Program-made: the position numbers and the translations under genes
Source: Bacilli bacterium
Lineage (GTDB): Bacteria > Bacillota_I > Bacilli_A > RFN20 > CAG-288
DNA: 64,000 bases
Direction of reading: 5' to 3'
Assembly: GCA_022652945.1 (NCBI GenBank)
Contig: JALCRV010000010.1
Location: forward strand, 1-64,000
In this document: positions 1-9,807 of the stretch, in pieces
Position numbering within the stretch: position 1 is the stretch's first letter
Layout: each line of letters starts with the position of its first letter
Notes under the pieces: generated by a model
Database searches by the model: none
What the model saw: the letters and a program-made list of their open reading frames with translations, nothing else
Told to the model about the DNA's origin: nothing

Positions 1-63
1 GAAAATGCTATTGAAACCGCCAGAATCTGTATCAAAACTGTATCACGGCGAGTCTCAAAATCA

Positions 64-88
64 TTAAAAAAGCCCGATTTCTCGGGCT
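64..88 (-). terminator. Rho-independent terminator downstream of tRNA-Trp
   Basis: Minus-strand reading AGCCCGA-GAAA-TCGGGCT followed by TTTTTT. Confidence 0.8.
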
Positions 89-102
89 AGAAGTGGTTTT
101 TA

Positions 103-176
103 TGGCGGGGGAAGAAAGAATCGAACTCTCAACGATGGTTTTGGAGACCATAGTTATACCATTTAACTATTCCCCC
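103..176 (-). tRNA. tRNA-Trp (CCA)
   Basis: Reverse complement GGGGGAA...ATGGT-CTCCAAA-ACCAT...GAGAG-TTCGATT-CTTTC-TTCCCCC-GCCA; cloverleaf with CCA anticodon and encoded CCA end. Confidence 0.93.
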
Positions 177-198
177 GGCTGGGATTAGAAGGGCTTAA

Positions 199-630
199 TT
201 ACTTACCTTGAAATTCCCGGGCGACTTTGGAAACAGAACTCATATCTGCCTTGCCCGCATACTGAGTCTTGAAGACCACCATGATGTTCTTCATCGACTT
301 ATCCGGCAAAGCGGAAATGACATTTCTGACTTCTTCTTCACTCATCATCTTCGGCAGGAACTTATCCAAGACATCGATCTGATGCTGAACATCTTTGGCC
401 TGCTCTGGACGAGCGTTAGAAGCGTACATGTCTCTCTCCTCGATCAGTTCCTTGATGGACTTTTGGATTAAAGAGATCGTGTCGGCGTCGGAAGCCTCTT
501 TATTTTCCTTCCTAAGCTCGATGGTAAACATCAAGTACTTATTCAGGACAACATTAAAGGCGCCTATAGCGACTTGATCGCGGTCCTTCATGGCGAGGAC
601 CTTAGCTTTTTTCAAATCATCGATAAGCAT
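199..630 (-). CDS. yqeY: GatB/YqeY domain protein
   Basis: 143-aa ORF with typical YqeY layout (LKKAKVLAMKDRD..., LPKMMSEEEV...). Confidence 0.85.
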   Translation of the reverse strand: MLIDDLKKAKVLAMKDRDQVAIGAFNVVLNKYLMFTIELRKENKEASDADTISLIQKSIKELIEERDMYASNARPEQAKDVQHQIDVLDKFLPKMMSEEEVRNVISALPDKSMKNIMVVFKTQYAGKADMSSVSKVAREFQGK

Positions 631-663
631 TTTCTATCACCTTCGCAAGAGCAATATTAGCAT

Positions 664-2082
664 TTAATGGCTCTTTTTACAAGTGTTTGCTTTCGCATTA
701 TAGATGGAGGAAAAAACCGTTCCGACCTGGCTCATCAAAGATTCCCTGGTTCCGTTATTGACGATGACATAATCCAACTTCTTGCGGTTAAGATCATAGC
801 TGTTGCGTTTATTGATTGCCAGTCTCTTTTCCACATCGTGATCTTCCCTTTCTTCTAAGTATTCACGTTGTTTATCAGATTCCACCCCCACCACGAAAGT
901 GAAATCATCTTCCATCTTCGCATCGAAAAGCAGCGGGACTTCCACCACCGCGATCTTATCGGTGTGATTAATCAAGAAAGTATTGATCAAATCCCTGACA
1001 GCCGACCAAATAAACGTCTCATAACCCCGTCTAAACTTCTTATCCTCTCCCATCTTCGTGATAACGATTCCCTTATCGAGTTTGCCATCGACAAAAAGGA
1101 ACGGGAAACGAGCCTTAAGAAGTTTCAGGAAGGACTCAGAAGCATAAAGAGAATGAACCATTTCATCAGCGGAGGCTGTATAGCAGCCTAAAGAAGAAAA
1201 GATTTCCAAGACCTGGCTCTTGCCAACGGCGATCTTCCCCGTGATAGCGATAGAAGGGGCGACATGCTGGCAACGGGGGCAGTAAGTTGTCCCTCTGCCA
1301 CCGACATATCTTTTCTCCATCCTGGCCCCGCATTCCTCGCAAGGCTTTCCTTCATGTCCATAAGCCTTTAAAGAAACCTGCATCAGACCGCTAACACCCT
1401 GAGCCGGGTGATAGGTCCTGATAGTCGAGCCGCCGGCTTTTATGGCCTCCTTTAAGACTTCATCAGCGTTTACGATTATCTTCTTCGCCTCTTCCTCATT
1501 CAAATCTTTCGCTTTCATAAAAGGATTGATCTTCGAACGATAAAGCACTTCATCCGCGTAGATATTCCCCAAGCCGGAAATAACGCTCTGATCAAGAAGC
1601 GCTTCTTTCATCATGTAACCCTTATGCTTATAAGCTTCCAAGAGATATTCGGGTCCTTTAATATCCCAAGGCTCCAAGCCTAGTTCCTTTAAAGGTTTGC
1701 AATCCGGGAGCTCTTCTTCCTTATAAAGACACATAACCCCGAACTTCCTGACATCGTTAAAGATCATGTAGGAGCCGTCATCCATCGTGAAGTATAAAGA
1801 AACATGCTTATTAAGGTTGGACTCTAAATCCTTCAGATGGAAAAACTTCCCTTCCATCCGGAAATGGACAAGCAAAGCAAAGTCATCGGAAAGATGGAAA
1901 ATCAGATACTTGCCTTTTCTAGACAAGGAAAGGATCTTTTTATTCTTAATATTCAGGACAAACTCATCATAATCAGTCTGAATCAACCGCTTATAGAAAA
2001 CGGTGACATCTTTAATCGTCAAGCCGACCACATCCTTTGAAAGGATTCTTTTTATCGTCTCGACCTCCGGAAGTTCAGGCAT
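664..2082 (-). CDS. mutM-coaE: Fused formamidopyrimidine-DNA glycosylase (MutM) and dephospho-CoA kinase (CoaE)
   Basis: N-terminal MPELPEVETI, C-terminal zinc finger CEECG...CPRCQ, running straight into IAITGKIAVGKSQVLEIFSSLGC...SADEMVH (CoaE-like P-loop). Start placed at the third codon of the ORF track (MPELPEVET). Confidence 0.9.
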   Translation of the reverse strand: MPELPEVETIKRILSKDVVGLTIKDVTVFYKRLIQTDYDEFVLNIKNKKILSLSRKGKYLIFHLSDDFALLVHFRMEGKFFHLKDLESNLNKHVSLYFTMDDGSYMIFNDVRKFGVMCLYKEEELPDCKPLKELGLEPWDIKGPEYLLEAYKHKGYMMKEALLDQSVISGLGNIYADEVLYRSKINPFMKAKDLNEEEAKKIIVNADEVLKEAIKAGGSTIRTYHPAQGVSGLMQVSLKAYGHEGKPCEECGARMEKRYVGGRGTTYCPRCQHVAPSIAITGKIAVGKSQVLEIFSSLGCYTASADEMVHSLYASESFLKLLKARFPFLFVDGKLDKGIVITKMGEDKKFRRGYETFIWSAVRDLINTFLINHTDKIAVVEVPLLFDAKMEDDFTFVVGVESDKQREYLEEREDHDVEKRLAINKRNSYDLNRKKLDYVIVNNGTRESLMSQVGTVFSSIYNAKANTCKKSH

Positions 2083-2099
2083 AAGCACTCACCCCTTTC

Positions 2100-4712
2100 C
2101 TATTTACAATCAAACCACGTCTCACCGTAAGACCCCTCGGCGATTAAAACGCATTCAAGCGGCAAAGCATGCTCCATAATCTCTTCAATCTTCTTATCGA
2201 TCATCCCAACCTCTTCCTTAGGGACTTTAAAGATCAATTCATCGTGGATTTGCAAGATCATTTTCGTCTTGTAGTTCTCCAACATCTTCTGAATCTTAAT
2301 CATCGCGACTTTGATTAAATCAGCTGCGGACCCCTGGATAGTCGCATTGACTCCCGCTCTTTCCGAGAAAGCCAAAACATTATGGTTATCGGAATTGATC
2401 CCCGCCAGATATCTTCTTCGGTTCAACAAAGTCGTGACATATCCATGTTCATGAGCAAACTGAATCGTCTTCTGTTCATATTCCTTCAGCCCCGGATAAG
2501 ACTGATAGAAGGAAGCGATAATCTCGGAAGCTTCCGTCGGTGAAGTCTTGATCTGCTCCGCTAGTCCCCAAGGGGAAATCCCGTAGACGATACCGAAATT
2601 GACGGCCTTCGCCTTTCTTCTCATCAAAGGGGTGACCTCAGCGGCCGAAACATGGAAAACACGGGCCGCGGTGGAGGTGTGGATATCTTCACCGTTATTA
2701 AAAACATTCAGCAAATCCTTAATATGGGCGATGGAAGCCAGGACTCTAAGCTCAATCTGGGAATAGTCCAACGAAAGGAATTGATATTCTTTATTCGGGT
2801 AGAAGAAGGCCTTGCGGATTTCTTTTCCATCCTCATCCCTGATCGAGATATTCTGCAGGTTCGGTTCGCTCATCGAAAGACGTCCAGTCGAAGTGACCGC
2901 TTGGTTATATAAGGCGTGAATCTTCCCATCTGGATAAACATAATCCGCTAAGGAAGAAGTATAAGAAGAAACGATCTTCTGATACTTTCTATACTCGATA
3001 AGCAGAGGCACCACCGGATGGCGGTCAGCGATGGAAAGAAGGACGGAGACATCGGTTGAATTGTTCTTTCCCTTTTTCTTCAATTGCAGTTCATCGTAAA
3101 TCAGAGACGAAATCTGTTTAGGTGAATTCAGATTGATTTCCCTTCCGATAATCTTATATATCTCCTGGGTAATCAGATTCAGATGAGCCTGATACTGGTC
3201 GTTGATTTTACTTAGTTCATCCTTATCTAAAGGGAAGCCTTCAATCTCCATCTCAGCTAAGACTTCCGCTAAAGGCATCTCCGTATCCTTGAACAAGACA
3301 TCTTCTTCGTCTTCTTTTAAAGAAGCGAGAACTGAGTTTTTTAAAGACGGAAGGATAAAAGCCAGATAGGCATTCTTATTCTCTTGATCATAAGCCGAGA
3401 CATCTTTCTGATAAAAAGCCAAACAATCATCTAAAGAGGAACCGACATCATTATCTAAAAGGTAAGTAGCCAGCTGTAGATCGAAATCAAAGTTCTTCGG
3501 CTTAATAATCCCCATCCGATTTAGAGCGATTTCTAAACTCTTCAAATCGTAAGTCATCTTCTTAGAATCCGAAGTCAGGAAAGATAAGAAATCCTTATCT
3601 TCCTTTAACTTATCAGCCGGGATGAAACAGACCTTTTTCCCATCGGAAAAATAGAAGCCTAAGATTTTCCCTTTATGGAAGTTAGTCTCCGAAGCAGCAG
3701 CGACAAGAGAAAGTGGGATAAAGCCTAAGTCCTTAAAGGAATCCACCTTCTGAAAGCCCGAAAAATCACTTTCGTTCTTCTTCAGCTCCGGAGCTTGTTC
3801 TTCCCCGCTCTGGAATAAAGAATTCTTCTCGTCTTCTTCCTGCACCAACTCATGGTAAAACTTCAATAGATCGTACTCTTTATAAAAAGACAGGAGCACA
3901 TCGACCTCGGCTTCTTTTAAATCTCCCTGCTCATAAAAAGCTTTTACATCGACATCGGTCTTAATCGTCGCAATTTCTCGGCAGAACAAGGCCGTATCTT
4001 TATTTTGGAGAATATTCTGAGCTGTTTTGGATTTATCGTTAGCTAACCCGGTGAAGATTTCTTCAAGATGAGGGTAAGTATCTAAAAGCTTGCAAGCTGT
4101 CTTTTCCCCGATTCCTTTAACCCCTGGGATGTTATCGGAAGGATCCCCGACCAGACCTTTATAATCCACGACCTGATCAGCTTGATATCCCATCTGCTCA
4201 TGGACGTTATCGACAGTAAAAAGCTGAATATCCGATAAACCTTTTCGTAGGAAGTTAATCTCGATGCCAGGCTTTAAAAGTTGCAGGAAATCCTTATCGG
4301 AAGTAAATAAAGTGACCTGATCACCTTGGTTTAAAGCGTAAAAAGCCAGAGAGCCAGCTAAATCATCGCCCTCGTAACCCTCTTCTTCGCAATGGAAAAT
4401 ACCCATCGCATCGAGAAGCGTCCTCGCCAGCGGCATCTGTTCTTTTAACTCTGGCTCAGCCGGTTTCCGGTTCATTTTATAAGATTCCAGTTTGGCGCTC
4501 CGGAAAGTCTTTTTTCCAGTATCAAAGCAGACGATCATCTTATCGCCCGGTTTTAACTCGGACTTGATTTTTTTCATCATATTCCGATATCCGTAAAGAG
4601 CGTTAGTCGGAACACCCTTTGAGGAGCGCATCACGGGGACACCGGGACGGAATAAAGCGTAAAAAGCCCGGAAAAGGAGTGAGTTTCCATCGATAATGTA
4701 AGTCTTTCTCAT
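2100..4712 (-). CDS. polA: DNA polymerase I
   Basis: 5'-nuclease domain, family A motifs LDYSQIELRVLA, RRKAKAVNFGIVYGIS, QIHDELIFKV. Confidence 0.97.
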   Translation of the reverse strand: MRKTYIIDGNSLLFRAFYALFRPGVPVMRSSKGVPTNALYGYRNMMKKIKSELKPGDKMIVCFDTGKKTFRSAKLESYKMNRKPAEPELKEQMPLARTLLDAMGIFHCEEEGYEGDDLAGSLAFYALNQGDQVTLFTSDKDFLQLLKPGIEINFLRKGLSDIQLFTVDNVHEQMGYQADQVVDYKGLVGDPSDNIPGVKGIGEKTACKLLDTYPHLEEIFTGLANDKSKTAQNILQNKDTALFCREIATIKTDVDVKAFYEQGDLKEAEVDVLLSFYKEYDLLKFYHELVQEEDEKNSLFQSGEEQAPELKKNESDFSGFQKVDSFKDLGFIPLSLVAAASETNFHKGKILGFYFSDGKKVCFIPADKLKEDKDFLSFLTSDSKKMTYDLKSLEIALNRMGIIKPKNFDFDLQLATYLLDNDVGSSLDDCLAFYQKDVSAYDQENKNAYLAFILPSLKNSVLASLKEDEEDVLFKDTEMPLAEVLAEMEIEGFPLDKDELSKINDQYQAHLNLITQEIYKIIGREINLNSPKQISSLIYDELQLKKKGKNNSTDVSVLLSIADRHPVVPLLIEYRKYQKIVSSYTSSLADYVYPDGKIHALYNQAVTSTGRLSMSEPNLQNISIRDEDGKEIRKAFFYPNKEYQFLSLDYSQIELRVLASIAHIKDLLNVFNNGEDIHTSTAARVFHVSAAEVTPLMRRKAKAVNFGIVYGISPWGLAEQIKTSPTEASEIIASFYQSYPGLKEYEQKTIQFAHEHGYVTTLLNRRRYLAGINSDNHNVLAFSERAGVNATIQGSAADLIKVAMIKIQKMLENYKTKMILQIHDELIFKVPKEEVGMIDKKIEEIMEHALPLECVLIAEGSYGETWFDCK

Positions 4713-7660
4713 TCCTTCTCCTCCTTATATAAATCAGTGATATCTTCGAAGCGTCCCGAAATCTGTTCGTTGACTGAAATTATATCATATTTAACCAGTC
4801 CAGGATTCCTGGACAGGTAGATCTTCTTACGTATAAATCCATCGATAACTTCCACTTGGAATCTCCCGCTGGTCCCCAAAGAAAGAGAGTCAGCAGCCAC
4901 CAGATAAAGCTTCTGATACTTTGGGAAGCCTTTGATCAGTTCAGAAAGGTGGACGGAGACGACTAATCCGAGCGCGGTGAACTCATCAAGGAAGGATCTG
5001 ACATCCTTATGGCCTTTGACCTTTTCAATATAAGGCAAGGACTCATCGCCTTCAGAAACGAAAGCGTATTTAAAAACCGACTTCAATTCGACGAGTTTTT
5101 CGATGATGGCTTCCCGGGAAAACCCGAATTCATCAAAGCAACCCGCATACACCATCATCGATAGATCCTGATCTTTAAAATCCTGAAGATCAACCCTTCT
5201 GAAGAAATCACCTAAAGACTTAAACGAACCGCCTTGTTCCCTTTCTTTTAGAATCGGGGCGGATAGTTTCGCATTGATTCCGTGAATTTGCTCTAAGCCG
5301 ATAATAAAGCGATTATCCTTAAAGGAAATATCGCTTTGGGCTTGATTGATTGAAGGTAAGGCAAAAGAGAAAGAATAGGAATACATTTCCTGAGAAAGCA
5401 AACGTATCTTCGGATCACCTAAAGCGGTCTTTCTTAAAGAGGCCAGGTAGAAAGCGGAAGGATAGAAAGTCTTATAGTAAGCTAAAGAGTAAGTAATAAA
5501 GGCGTAGGCGTAGGAATGAGCTTTATTGAAGCCGTAATCCGCAAACTTCTCAATAAGCTCATAAATCTTTTCAGCTTCTTCTTTCTTTAAGCCTCGTTCA
5601 ATTGCTCCCTGAAGGAACTTTTCTTTCATCGAAGCCATCTTAGCGGCATCTTTTTTGGAGATAGCTCTTCTGAATAAATCAGCTTCCCCGCCCGAGAAAC
5701 CGGCAATCTTTTTAGCGATTGAAAGAATCTGTTCCTGATAGATGATAATCCCGTAAGTGTCTTTAAGGATTTCACCTAATAAAGGAGGATTGATCTGATA
5801 TGAAGCATGGTTATTTTTTCTATCAGCATAAATCGGGATATTCGCCATCGGGCCCGGACGATAAAGAGCCAAAACCGCAGACAGATCATCAATGCTTTGA
5901 GGTTTTATCTGTCGATAAGCCCTTTGGATACCATACGATTCCAACTGGAAGATATCGCACATCTTCAGATCGTTCAAAGTCTGGAAAACTTTAGGCTGAG
6001 CTAAGTCGGCGTAAACATTAGGAACCTTTTTCCCTTCGGCGGCAACGTTCTTTTCAATCGCTGAAAGGAAGGTCAGATAGTTCAGGGCTAGGACATCGAA
6101 TTTCAGATAGCCCATCGCCTCCAAGGCCTTATATTCAAACCCAGCGATCAAAGTCTCGCCTTGAATCATAGGTAGATTATCCTCCAAAGGCTTTTCATAG
6201 ACTAAAACACCGGAGGCATGGATAGATGTATTCAGAGGGTAGCCGATAATCAAGGAGGCTTTCTTTACGATTTCACTATAGTAAGCATCGGAGACCAATT
6301 TACGGAAACGATCGTTATTTCTTCTCTCCTCTTCGAAAGTCTCGCTCCGAGGATCGATAGTTTTCGAAAGTCCATCGATACGTTCAGGTTTTAGGCCGAA
6401 GATATTACCGATTTGTCTTACTGAGGCTCTTAATTGCAAAGTGTTGAACGTCACGATCATCGCCACCCGATCGGAGCCGTATTTGCTCTTCAGATAATTG
6501 ATGACTTCTTGTCTTCTATCATCTTGGAAGTCCATATCGATATCGGGCATCGTCTTTCTTAAGGGATTAAGGAAACGTTCAAAATCCAAGCCGTATTTAA
6601 CTGAATCGACCTGGGTGATATCGATAGCGTAGGAGACTAAAGAACCGCAGCCGCTTCCACGGCCCGGGCCGACTTTGATACCGGTCTTTTTAGCGAATCC
6701 GACATAGTCTTGAACGATAAGGAAGTAATCATCAAAGCCCATCTTGTCGATGACACCTAGTTCGTAGTCCAGTCTTTCTTGATAAACAGGAGGAATAGGA
6801 CCGCCGAGCTTTTTTTCTAATCCTTGATAAGCTTCATCATGGAGAAGCTTTTTAGCATCCTGAACACCGTATGACAAAGGCAAGGCTCTTTTCTTCATGA
6901 AGGAGAAATGGATTCTCTTAGCAAGCTCCGTCTGATTAGCGATTTCTTCTAAAGCGTAGATCAGGCTCATGACATGCGGAGTTAAAAGGAAGAAAGGGCC
7001 AGCATTTTGCAGTTCATCGTCACTTATCGCTGTCTTATCGGCAGAATATCTGACGATGGCGTTAAGCATCTTATAAGCTTTATAGCCGTCTTCTTTATCT
7101 AGATAGCAGACTTTAGGGAAAGCGATGGCCTCATAAGAATGAGCGGAGAGGAATTCTCTGGTCTTTTTGATATTTTCAGTATCATCTTTGCTATAGATTT
7201 CAATACCAAAATAAAAGGGGGTAAACAGTTTGGAGAGCTGATAGATCATCCCTTTAGCGTTCTCTAAAAAAGCCTCATCTTTCATCTTGGGGTCTTCGGT
7301 TTTTAAGATAAAGGCTAAACCTTTAGTCAAAGAAGTGAAATCCGCTAAGGAATAGACTTCCTTATGCTGGTTAAGAATTTTAATTAAATTAAAATACCCC
7401 TCCTCATCAAGAATCAACAATTCTCCATTTAAGAAGATATCGTTTTCCTTAATGGTCAGAATGGAGCCGTAGAAAGGGACCATCTGCGGATAAGGGAGGA
7501 GGGCTTCATCAAACTCAGGAAAGGAAAAAATACCGTTCGGATCGCTGATTCCCCCACCTAAATAACCATAATGGTGGAGCAAGGAAACATAAGCCTTGGG
7601 TTTGATAGATGATTGTCCGAAAGAAAAAGCAGATATTGTCTGTATTTGGTAGCAGTCCAT
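4709..7660 (-). CDS. dnaE: DNA polymerase III alpha subunit, DnaE type
   Basis: VGPGRGSGCGSLVSYAIDIT...PDIDMDFQDDRR; FQLESYGIQRAYRQIKP; YRPGPM. N-terminal PHP region appears degenerate. Confidence 0.95.
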   Translation of the reverse strand: MDCYQIQTISAFSFGQSSIKPKAYVSLLHHYGYLGGGISDPNGIFSFPEFDEALLPYPQMVPFYGSILTIKENDIFLNGELLILDEEGYFNLIKILNQHKEVYSLADFTSLTKGLAFILKTEDPKMKDEAFLENAKGMIYQLSKLFTPFYFGIEIYSKDDTENIKKTREFLSAHSYEAIAFPKVCYLDKEDGYKAYKMLNAIVRYSADKTAISDDELQNAGPFFLLTPHVMSLIYALEEIANQTELAKRIHFSFMKKRALPLSYGVQDAKKLLHDEAYQGLEKKLGGPIPPVYQERLDYELGVIDKMGFDDYFLIVQDYVGFAKKTGIKVGPGRGSGCGSLVSYAIDITQVDSVKYGLDFERFLNPLRKTMPDIDMDFQDDRRQEVINYLKSKYGSDRVAMIVTFNTLQLRASVRQIGNIFGLKPERIDGLSKTIDPRSETFEEERRNNDRFRKLVSDAYYSEIVKKASLIIGYPLNTSIHASGVLVYEKPLEDNLPMIQGETLIAGFEYKALEAMGYLKFDVLALNYLTFLSAIEKNVAAEGKKVPNVYADLAQPKVFQTLNDLKMCDIFQLESYGIQRAYRQIKPQSIDDLSAVLALYRPGPMANIPIYADRKNNHASYQINPPLLGEILKDTYGIIIYQEQILSIAKKIAGFSGGEADLFRRAISKKDAAKMASMKEKFLQGAIERGLKKEEAEKIYELIEKFADYGFNKAHSYAYAFITYSLAYYKTFYPSAFYLASLRKTALGDPKIRLLSQEMYSYSFSFALPSINQAQSDISFKDNRFIIGLEQIHGINAKLSAPILKEREQGGSFKSLGDFFRRVDLQDFKDQDLSMMVYAGCFDEFGFSREAIIEKLVELKSVFKYAFVSEGDESLPYIEKVKGHKDVRSFLDEFTALGLVVSVHLSELIKGFPKYQKLYLVAADSLSLGTSGRFQVEVIDGFIRKKIYLSRNPGLVKYDIISVNEQISGRFEDITDLYKEEKE

Positions 7661-7859
7661 CCTCTCCTCCTTTCAACTTATATTTATATATATTATATCT
7701 TAAAGAGCTTCTATAAAACCCATAGGCTAGATATTATCCGCCTTGAAAGAGATGATTTATCTTTTTATAACACCTTTAGATCTTAGAAAGAAGCAAACTA
7801 ACCAGCCATAAGTAAAAAACAGTTGCACCTTCTTTAGAAAAAAGAATATAATAACAAAC

Positions 7860-7875
7860 GTCAGCAAAAGCTGAC
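7860..7875 (+). promoter_or_regulatory. Small leader hairpin upstream of rpsU
   Basis: GTCAGC-AAAA-GCTGAC perfect 6-bp inverted repeat in the 5' leader. Confidence 0.4.
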
Positions 7876-7901
7876 TTGCTCAGAAAAGGGGTGATTAATA
7901 C

Positions 7902-8078
7902 ATGCCGAAGACAGTTGTCCATGACAACGAGTCGTTCGATGACGCGATGCGTCGTTTCAAACGCCAGGTCAATAAATCGGGAGTCTTAGCGGATCAAAAG
8001 AGACATCAGGCCTTCTACAAGAAGGGTCTTAAACGCAAGATGAAGTCCGAACAGGCCAGACGCAAGTTCCGCCATTAA
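7902..8078 (+). CDS. rpsU: 30S ribosomal protein S21 (not in ORF track)
   Basis: ATG...TAA gives MPKTVVHDNESFDDAMRRFKRQVNKSGVLADQKRHQAFYKKGLKRKMKSEQARRKFRH, preceded by AAAGGGGTG SD. Confidence 0.95.
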   Translation: MPKTVVHDNESFDDAMRRFKRQVNKSGVLADQKRHQAFYKKGLKRKMKSEQARRKFRH

Positions 8079-8091
8079 TCATCTGAAGACT

Positions 8092-8119
8092 GAGCTGAGT
8101 TGACCTCAGCTCTTTTTTT
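8092..8119 (+). terminator. Terminator after rpsU
   Basis: GAGCTGAG-TTGAC-CTCAGCTC followed by TTTTTTT. Confidence 0.9.
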
Positions 8120-8140
8120 ATCCCGCGAGGTTAATCAATT

Positions 8141-8617
8141 ATGGAGTTAAAAGAAGCTGAACAAAAAGAAGAATTCTTGAAAATCCAGTCTATGGCTAGG
8201 TCTATTTGGCCTCATGTTTATCAAGGGGTGATTCCTCCTGAACAGATTTCTTTGCTTTTAGATAAATACTTCTCCGACCAAGGAATCAACCATTTCCTCC
8301 TAGAAGGTTACCGTTACTTCCTGATTTACTTTGAAGGCAAAGAAGCGGGTTTTATCGCGATTAAGGAATATCCTGATTACGTTTATCTTGATAAGCTTTA
8401 CTTGAAAGAAGAATTCCGCCGTCACCATATTGCTTCCGATGTCTTTGATCATTTAATCGCTGTTTTCAATAAGGATATTGTCCTTAATGTTAACCAGAAT
8501 AATGAAGCCGCGGTCAAGACTTACTTAGCTAAAGGATTTAAAATCGTTAAGAATGAAACCATCAAGTTGAAAGACGGGATGGTCAATAATGACTACGTAA
8601 TGAGGAAAAAGGCTTAA
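8141..8617 (+). CDS. GNAT family N-acetyltransferase
   Basis: LYLKEEFRRHHIASDVFDHL and LNVNQNNEAAVKTYLAKGFKIVKNE acetyl-CoA-binding pattern. Confidence 0.85.
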   Translation: MELKEAEQKEEFLKIQSMARSIWPHVYQGVIPPEQISLLLDKYFSDQGINHFLLEGYRYFLIYFEGKEAGFIAIKEYPDYVYLDKLYLKEEFRRHHIASDVFDHLIAVFNKDIVLNVNQNNEAAVKTYLAKGFKIVKNETIKLKDGMVNNDYVMRKKA

Positions 8618-8721
8618 CTTTTTTCACCTTTCATTACACTTTTGCCGATAGTTTGTAAAAAATAACGTACATGTGCTAATATTAGTTTTGTTAAACTAAT
8701 TAACATTAAAGGAGATACATT

Positions 8722-8949
8722 ATGAGCGATACCTTAGAAAGAATCAGCAAAGTCGTCGCCGAAAAAGTAAAAGGCCAGAACGTCACTCCTGAATCCGATT
8801 TGGCTTCCCTCGGTCTCGACTCGCTAGATAAGGCTGAAATCCTTATCAATCTCGAGGACGAATTCAAGATTGAATTCACCGAAGAAGAGATGACCAAGAT
8901 CAAGACCGTCAACGACCTGGCTCAGATGATTGAGCAGAAGACAAAGTAA
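8722..8949 (+). CDS. acpP: Acyl carrier protein
   Basis: LGLDSLDKAEILINLEDEF phosphopantetheine site. Confidence 0.95.
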   Translation: MSDTLERISKVVAEKVKGQNVTPESDLASLGLDSLDKAEILINLEDEFKIEFTEEEMTKIKTVNDLAQMIEQKTK

Positions 8950-9022
8950 TACCTTTTTATAAAAAGCCGTTTTAATTCGAAAGCGCGGTACCTATTATGG
9001 ACTGCAGCAGGAGGATTGTCAT

Positions 9023-9802
9023 ATGTTGCTTCTTTTGGATTTAGGTAACACCAACCTCAGTGTCGGGGTATACCAAGATCGAAAACCGATTTGTCTTTTT
9101 AAGACTCATACCGATAAGCTGAAAACTGAAAGCGAATATCAGGAACTGCTCGCGCAGTTCCTTTTATATCATCAACTTCCTTTGAACTTATTCCAAGGAG
9201 CGATTTTTTCTTCGGTCGTCCCTTCTTTGACTATGAAGATATCTAAAGCGGTTGAAGGTCTTTTAAATAAAACTTGTCTGATTGTCTCAAAGAACATCCG
9301 TTCAGGAATGGCCATCAGATTAGATAACCCTGCTGAATTGGGCGCCGATTTAATTTCGGGAGCAGTCGGGGCTATCGATGATTATCAAGAAGATTGTTTG
9401 GTGGTCGATATGGGGACAGCGGTGAAGCTTTATATCGCTACAGCTAAAAAAGAATACCTGGGCGGAGCTATCATCCCAGGGATGAGAATCTCCGCTGATT
9501 GTTTATTTAGTAAAGCAGCTTTACTTACCGATGTTGAATTATCTCTCACTGATAAATTCATCGGAAAGAACTCCCACGATTCCTTAAACGTTGGAATCGT
9601 CCTCGGATGGAAAGAAATGATTGAAGGTTTAGCTGACAAGATGGAAAAAGAATACGGTAAGCCCTTGAAGAAAATCCTTACCGGCGGCGATAGTGAATTG
9701 CTGAAAGATGTTCTCTCCCCTGATTTCACTTATAACCCCAACGTGGTAATGGATGGGCTTTATGACATCTACCTCCGCAATACAGTAGTGAAAAAGGAGT
9801 AA
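9023..9802 (+). CDS. coaX: Type III pantothenate kinase
   Basis: MLLLLDLGNTNLSVGV; DLISGAVGAIDDY; VDMGTAVKLY; GGAIIPGMRISADCLFSKAALL. Confidence 0.93.
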   Translation: MLLLLDLGNTNLSVGVYQDRKPICLFKTHTDKLKTESEYQELLAQFLLYHQLPLNLFQGAIFSSVVPSLTMKISKAVEGLLNKTCLIVSKNIRSGMAIRLDNPAELGADLISGAVGAIDDYQEDCLVVDMGTAVKLYIATAKKEYLGGAIIPGMRISADCLFSKAALLTDVELSLTDKFIGKNSHDSLNVGIVLGWKEMIEGLADKMEKEYGKPLKKILTGGDSELLKDVLSPDFTYNPNVVMDGLYDIYLRNTVVKKE

Positions 9803-9807
9803 GTATC

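Noticed and set aside
1-90. Possible 3' end of a coding region (frame ENAIETARICIKTVSRRVSKSLKKPDFSG*; another frame KMLLKPPESVSKLYHGESQNH*) next to tRNA-Trp, possibly an integrase tail
   Set aside because: Too short to assign, two competing frames, and the gene lies outside the window.
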